In this document: one piece after another, positions 58,901 through 64,000 of the stretch
Layout: each line of letters starts with the position of its first letter
Position numbering within the stretch: the first letter of the stretch is position 1
Source: Sympetrum striolatum
Lineage: Eukaryota > Arthropoda > Insecta > Odonata > Libellulidae
Direction: 5' to 3'
Length of the DNA: 64,000 bases
Assembly: GCA_947579665.1 (NCBI GenBank)
Contig: OX388349.1
Span: 28,118,459-28,182,458, forward strand
The notes under the pieces: model-generated
Told to the model about the DNA's origin: nothing
The model's input: only the letters and a program-made list of their open reading frames with translations
Databases searched by the model: none
Translations under genes and position numbers: made by a program

Positions 58901-61900
58901 TCGTCTATTTAACGTATTCTGATAAAAGAAGCAACGAAACATATAATTTCTTCTACTTTTCAATTTTTTTCCTATATTTCCTCTCAATTATCGTCATTTT
59001 CTAGAGATAATATCCAAAAAAGCAACAGAAATGGATAATTTTAGCTTTATTTCAATTACTTTCCTCTATGTTGCCTTAATTTCCTTCATTTTATCGAGAT
59101 ACGAACGAAAACCGATAATTTTAGCGAAATTTCAAAATTTTAAATGTACTTTTCCTTAATTTTCGTCATTTTATCGAGATATTATCGAAAAAAGCCACGA
59201 AAACGGATAAATACAACGAATTTATCAATTTTGTTTCCCTTATTTTGCCTTAATTTTAGTCATTTTATCGTGATATGATCGGGAAAAGGAACGAAAAGTA
59301 ATGTTTCCCCGAATTTATCAAATTTTTCTACCTTATTTTGCCCTTATTTTCTTCATTTTATCGAGATATGATCCAGAATAAAAACGAAAACGGATAATTT
59401 CACCCAAATTTCAATTTTTCTCCCTTATTTTGACTTAATTTTCGTCATTTAATCAATATATGATCGAAAACAGCAACAAAAACGGATAGTATTAGTGAAA
59501 TTTCAATTCTTTTCCTTTAATCTGCATTAATTTAATCGAGATAAGATCGACAAAAGCTATAAAAACGGATAATTTTAAAGAAATTTCTTTTTTTTCCTCA
59601 ATTATGTCTTAAATTTCGTCATTTTATCGAGATATCACCGAAAAAAGTAACGAAACCGGACAATTTTAGCGAAATTAAAGTTTTTATTCCCCTATTCTCT
59701 CTTAAATTTTGTCATTTTGTCGAGATATTAATGAAAAAAGCAACGATAAAGAATAATTTTAGCGAATTTTCAGTTTTTTTAATCGATTCTGCCTTTATTT
59801 TCTGTTATTTTATCGGGATATGATCGAAAATAGGAACGAAAAACGAATATTTCACCGAAATTCAAATTTTTTTCCTCTAATATCACGTAATTATCGTCAT
59901 TTTCTAGAGATAATATCGAAAAAGGCAACAGAAATGGATAATTTTAGCTTAATTTCAATTTCTTTCCTCTATTTTGCCTTAATTTTCGTCATTTTATCGA
60001 GATATGAACAAAAACCGATAATTTTAGCGAAATTTCAATTTTTTAAATCTACTTTTCGTTAATTTTCGTCAATTTATCGAGATATGATAGAAAAAATAAC
60101 GAAAACGGATAATTTCACCGAAATTTCAATTTTTTTCCTGAATTTTGTCTTCATTTTCGTCATGTTTCGAGATTTGATAGAAAAAAGCAACGAAAATGGA
60201 TAATTTCTCCAAAATTTCAATTTTTCTCCGTTATTTTGACTCAATTCTCGTCAATTCAACGAGATATGATCGAAAGAAGCAACGAAAACGGATAATTTCA
60301 CCGAAATTTCAATTTATTTCCTGAATTTTGCCTTCATTTTCGTCGTTTTTCCAGATTTGATAGAAAAATGCAACAAAAAGGGAAAATTTAACCAAATTTT
60401 AGATTTTTTTTCCCTTATTTTGCCTTAGTTTTCGACATTTCATCGAGATATGATCGAAAATAAGGGCCGAAAACGGTTAATATAACCGAAATTTCAATTT
60501 TTTTTCCTGAATATTGCCTTCATTTTCGTCGTTTTTCGAGATTTGATGGATATTGAGAGTGAAAAATGATAGTTTCGAACAAATTTCAATTTTTCTCTCT
60601 TATTTTGCCTTAATTTTCCGTTTTTTTATGGAGATATGAGCAAAAAAAAGGCACGAAATTGGATTATTTCGCCGAAATTTCAATTTTTTTCCTCTTTCCT
60701 ATCACTTAATTATCGTAATTTTATCGAGATATGATAGAAAAAATAACTAAAACTGATAATTTTAGCTAACTTTTCAATTTTTTTCCATATTTTGCCTTAA
60801 TTTTCGTCTATTTATCGTATTATGATAAAAAAGCAATGAAACGGGTAATTTCTTCTACTTTTAAATTTTTTTCCTACATTTCCTCTTAATTATCGTCATT
60901 TTCTAGAGATAATACCCAAAAAAGCAACAGAAATGGATATTTTTAGCTTTATTTCAATTTCTTTCCTCTATTTGTTTTAATTTCCGTCATTTTATCGAGA
61001 TACGAACGAAAACCGATAATTTTAGCGAAATTTCAATATTTTAAATGTACTTTTCCTTAATTTTCGTCATTTTATCGAGATATGATCGAAAAAAGCAACG
61101 AAACGGGAAAATGTCACCAAATTTTCAATTTTTTTCCCCTTATTTTGCCCTAGTTTTCGTCATTTAATCGAGATATGATCGAAAATAAGGAACGAAAATT
61201 GATAATTTTAGCAAAATTTCAATTTTTTTTTCCTGAATTATGCCTTCATTTTCGTCATTTTTCGAGATTTGATAGAAAAAAGCAACGAAACGGGAAAATG
61301 TCACCAAATTTTCAATTTGTTTTCCCTTATTTTGCCCTAGTTTCGTCATTTAATCGAGATATGATCGAAAATAAGGAACGAAAAGGGATAATTTCACCGA
61401 AATTTCAATATTTTTCATAAATTTTACCTTTAAAATTCGTGATTTTATCTATATATCTTCGAAAACATCAACAAATACGGATAGTATGAGTGAAATTTCA
61501 ATTCTTTTCCTTTATTATGCATTTATTTAATCGAGATAAGATCGACAAAAGCTACGAAAACGGATAATTTTAAAGCAATTTCTTTTTTCCTCTATTTTGT
61601 CTTAATTTTCGTCATTTTATCGAGATATCATCGAAAAAAGCAACGTAACCGGACAATTTTAGCGAAATTAAAATTTTTTTTCCTCTATTCTTCCTTAAAT
61701 TTCGTCATTTTATCGATATTAAAGAAAAAAGCAACGATAACGGATAATTTTAGCGAATTTTGAATTTTTCCTGAATTCTGCCTTCATTTTTGTCAATTTA
61801 AGGGATTTGATAGAAAAAAGCATTGAAAAGGGAAAATTTCACCAAATTTTCCATTTTTTCCCTTATTTTGCCCTAGTTTTCGTCATATTATAGAGATATG

Positions 61901-62187
61901 ATCGAAAATAAGGAACGAAAACGGATAATATCACCGAAATTTCAACTTTTTCCTGAATTTGGCCTTCATTTTCGTCGTTCCTTGAGATTTCATGGATAAT
62001 AGCATCGAAAAATGATAATTTCGAACAAAATTCAATTTTTCTCCCTTATTTTCCCGTAATTTTCCTTTTTTTCCGAGATATGAGCGAAGAAAGGAACGAA
62101 AATGTATTATTTCACCGAAATTTTAATTTTCTTCCTCTATTATCACTTAATTATAGTAATTTTATCGATATGTTCGAAAAATGCGAT
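55964..62187 (+). repeat. ~92-bp AT-rich satellite, right block with higher-order units
   Basis: Continues the same monomer and strand as the left block. Two monomer classes are mixed, differing after 'gataattt' ('caccgaaatt' versus 'tagcgaaatt'). A distinctive variant monomer containing 'ctagagataatat' recurs near 57,365, 58,095, 59,001, 59,903 and 60,902 (and at 54,255 in the left block), about 730-1,000 bases apart, i.e. about 8-11 monomers. This is a loose higher-order repeat. The array ends abruptly at about 62,187 at the duplicated segment. Confidence 0.92.
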
Positions 62188-64000
62188 CAAACTCGATTCT
62201 TGTTTGCATTTCTTGTTTGGTATTCATTATTATTTTTTAAAGTATTTACTTTTAATTAAATTTTTTCATATTATTATATTTAATATTTTCTTTGTTATTT
62301 TATGTAAGTCTTACATTCTATTCTGTTGTTTGGGAGATAGAGAGAGCCAGTCATTGTCGTGCCATGCTTCCATAGAGTTTTAGACTTTAGAGGTATCATT
62401 TTAGCCCTTGAGATGAAACCAAAATACTCTTGAGTAAGAAATAAATTTTGCAGTGCACTTATGCAATCCTCTTTTGCAAGTGTGGCACTTCTCTTCTCCC
62501 TGACATGGTCTCCATTTCTCAAATAAACATTTTACATTTTGGCGGCAGTCATATTGCTGCCTGTGATACAGAAAATAATGCTGAAAAGAATGGGAGTCAG
62601 TCTTTAACAAAAAAATATGCTTATTTTTACAACATGCTCTAGCATAAACTTTCTTTATTGAAATAGTAACTCATTAGCATAATTCACATCATTGCTTTAT
62701 TGGCGTGGTAAGGCAATTATCCCATCTGTTGTTAATGGAAAGGGGGTGTGACAGAGTGGGAGTGGGATGGCTTTTTATTGAATGTTACATCCTTCTCCTC
62801 TCTTTTTTCCTATCTTTCCTTAATTATTTCCACCCTCTTTCCATTTTCCCTAATCGCTAAATGCTAGAAGTCCTCTAGGACTTGCACAGAAAAGGTTGTG
62901 AATGCGTCTTAGTTGGAAGATATATGTTCTGTCTCACCCATGCGTTCGTGCAATAATAATGCGACAGAATTTAGATAAAAAATCTAAAACAAAAATGTAT
63001 AGAAAGATAAAAAATTTGTGTATGTATGTATAAGAATGTATATGTATATATACTGATATATGCGTGCTCAGATCTGCGTGAGTACTTTATTTATCATTTA
63101 GTGGTCGTAGAATGATGGCTGGTTTATAAGACAAAAATATCTCAAGCGAATCCTTTAAAAAAGGTTTTAACTAATATTTGTGGTCAAAAATATAGTGTTG
63201 GATGGGCATTATGCTGTGGAAAAACATCTGTTAATATATACATATATATCTATATATATACACGTTTATCCTTTCCTAAGTGATCTGACAATCGAAGAAA
63301 AAAGCCTTTGGTCAGATTATTGCTCTTTTTCGGTGCTGGTGAAAATGCCCGTTCAATTTGATTGCTATTCCCTAGTTTAAGGAGTGTTCCTTTAATCCCA
63401 CTAAACACGACTGCATATAAATACGTACGTCTGCATGAGCATACTACAATCAATCAATGTTCGCTATTGCATTCCAAGCCTTGTATATGATCAACTATGT
63501 TAGATGCAAAATGACAAAAGTGAGGTTGCACAGTTGATATATATTGTTGCATAATATACCCTATTTTTATTAGGAAATTATTCTTTCTTTAGTCAGTTCA
63601 AGTACAAATGTTTAAAATTAATCAAAATTATTAAAAAAATATTTTATTCCTTTGTAATTGTAACAACATACAAGAATTGTTAATACTTTTGTAACATATT
63701 GTTCATTTTTTTTACAAATCCAGATTAACATATCATTAATCTCTAGTTGTTTCCATTTTATTGTGATTCATTTGCTTTGGAGTATGAGGGCACTTTTTGC
63801 TAATGTCTGGATTTTAAAAATCTTCCATTTACGTTTTGTTTTAATATGTAACCCCTTCTTGTTTACAAAAATTCACCAAATCTATTGAATGTATACATTT
63901 TCAAGAAAGGAAGTTTTATTTTTTATTCCTAGATTGTCATGTTTGAAAGTTGTTATTCATGGGACCTGGTATTGTAGTAAGTGTATTCATTATGATATAA
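62188..64000 (+). repeat. Duplicated segment, copy 2 (runs off the window)
   Basis: Matches 43,608-45,420 base for base apart from 62,848. The left junction is sharp: satellite up to about 'aaaatgcgat', then unique sequence from 'caaactcgattc'. The right edge lies beyond the window. It contains no gene. Confidence 0.95.

Noticed and set aside
53391..62100. Many open frames of 60-97 codons such as 'FYLILPLFSTFYRDMIKK'
   Set aside because: They repeat with the 92-bp satellite and differ only through indels between monomers, so they are not genes.
51735..62187. CRISPR-like regular array
   Set aside because: Repeats are head-to-tail diverged monomers without distinct spacers, in animal DNA.

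Overview
The window is AT-rich, intron-rich animal nuclear DNA, almost certainly from an arthropod and most likely an insect. Evidence: one long gene with 14 GT-AG coding exons whose protein matches the insect mei-P26 type of TRIM-NHL protein, a piggyBac-type transposon flanked by TTAA, non-LTR retrotransposon pieces with a hexamer tail, TA-flanked inverted-repeat elements and a large tandem satellite. There are no bacterial-style genes, operons or CRISPR arrays. The species cannot be fixed from sequence alone.

Layout. 1-14,530: non-coding DNA with normal CpG content, a tRNA-derived SINE near 1.4-1.7 kb and a LINE 3' relic near 9.6-10.0 kb. 14,530-15,333: probable 5' region of the gene. 15,334-41,052: the mei-P26-like gene on the plus strand (938 codons plus stop by my exon joining), encoding RING, two B-boxes, coiled coil, a Pro/Ala/Ser-rich linker and a C-terminal NHL propeller. 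Its introns hold a CpG-rich island just upstream of exon 3 (candidate internal promoter), a 2,286-bp piggyBac-like element with perfect 14-bp termini, two copies of a ~0.5-kb MITE, a 1,469-bp and a 642-bp TA-flanked inverted-repeat element, a pre-miRNA-sized hairpin and a diverged ~165-bp tandem repeat. 41,053-~49,300: no coding exons, but CpG stays depleted, so the transcription unit may have a very long 3' end. 49,300-51,735: CpG-normal non-coding DNA. 51,735-62,187: a ~92-bp AT-rich satellite with higher-order structure, interrupted by a GC-richer 14-bp minisatellite and a young 5'-truncated LINE. 62,188-64,000: a near-perfect second copy of 43,608-45,420, running off the window end.

Working view. 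There is one host gene. It should encode a cytoplasmic RING-type E3 ligase and RNA-binding regulator. The rest is mobile or repeated DNA. The most rewarding items are the sharp CpG depletion that follows the gene, the internal CpG island that could yield a RING-less isoform, the intronic hairpin, the satellite's higher-order structure and the 18,580-bp-offset duplication, which may be either a real tandem duplication or an assembly error at the satellite.
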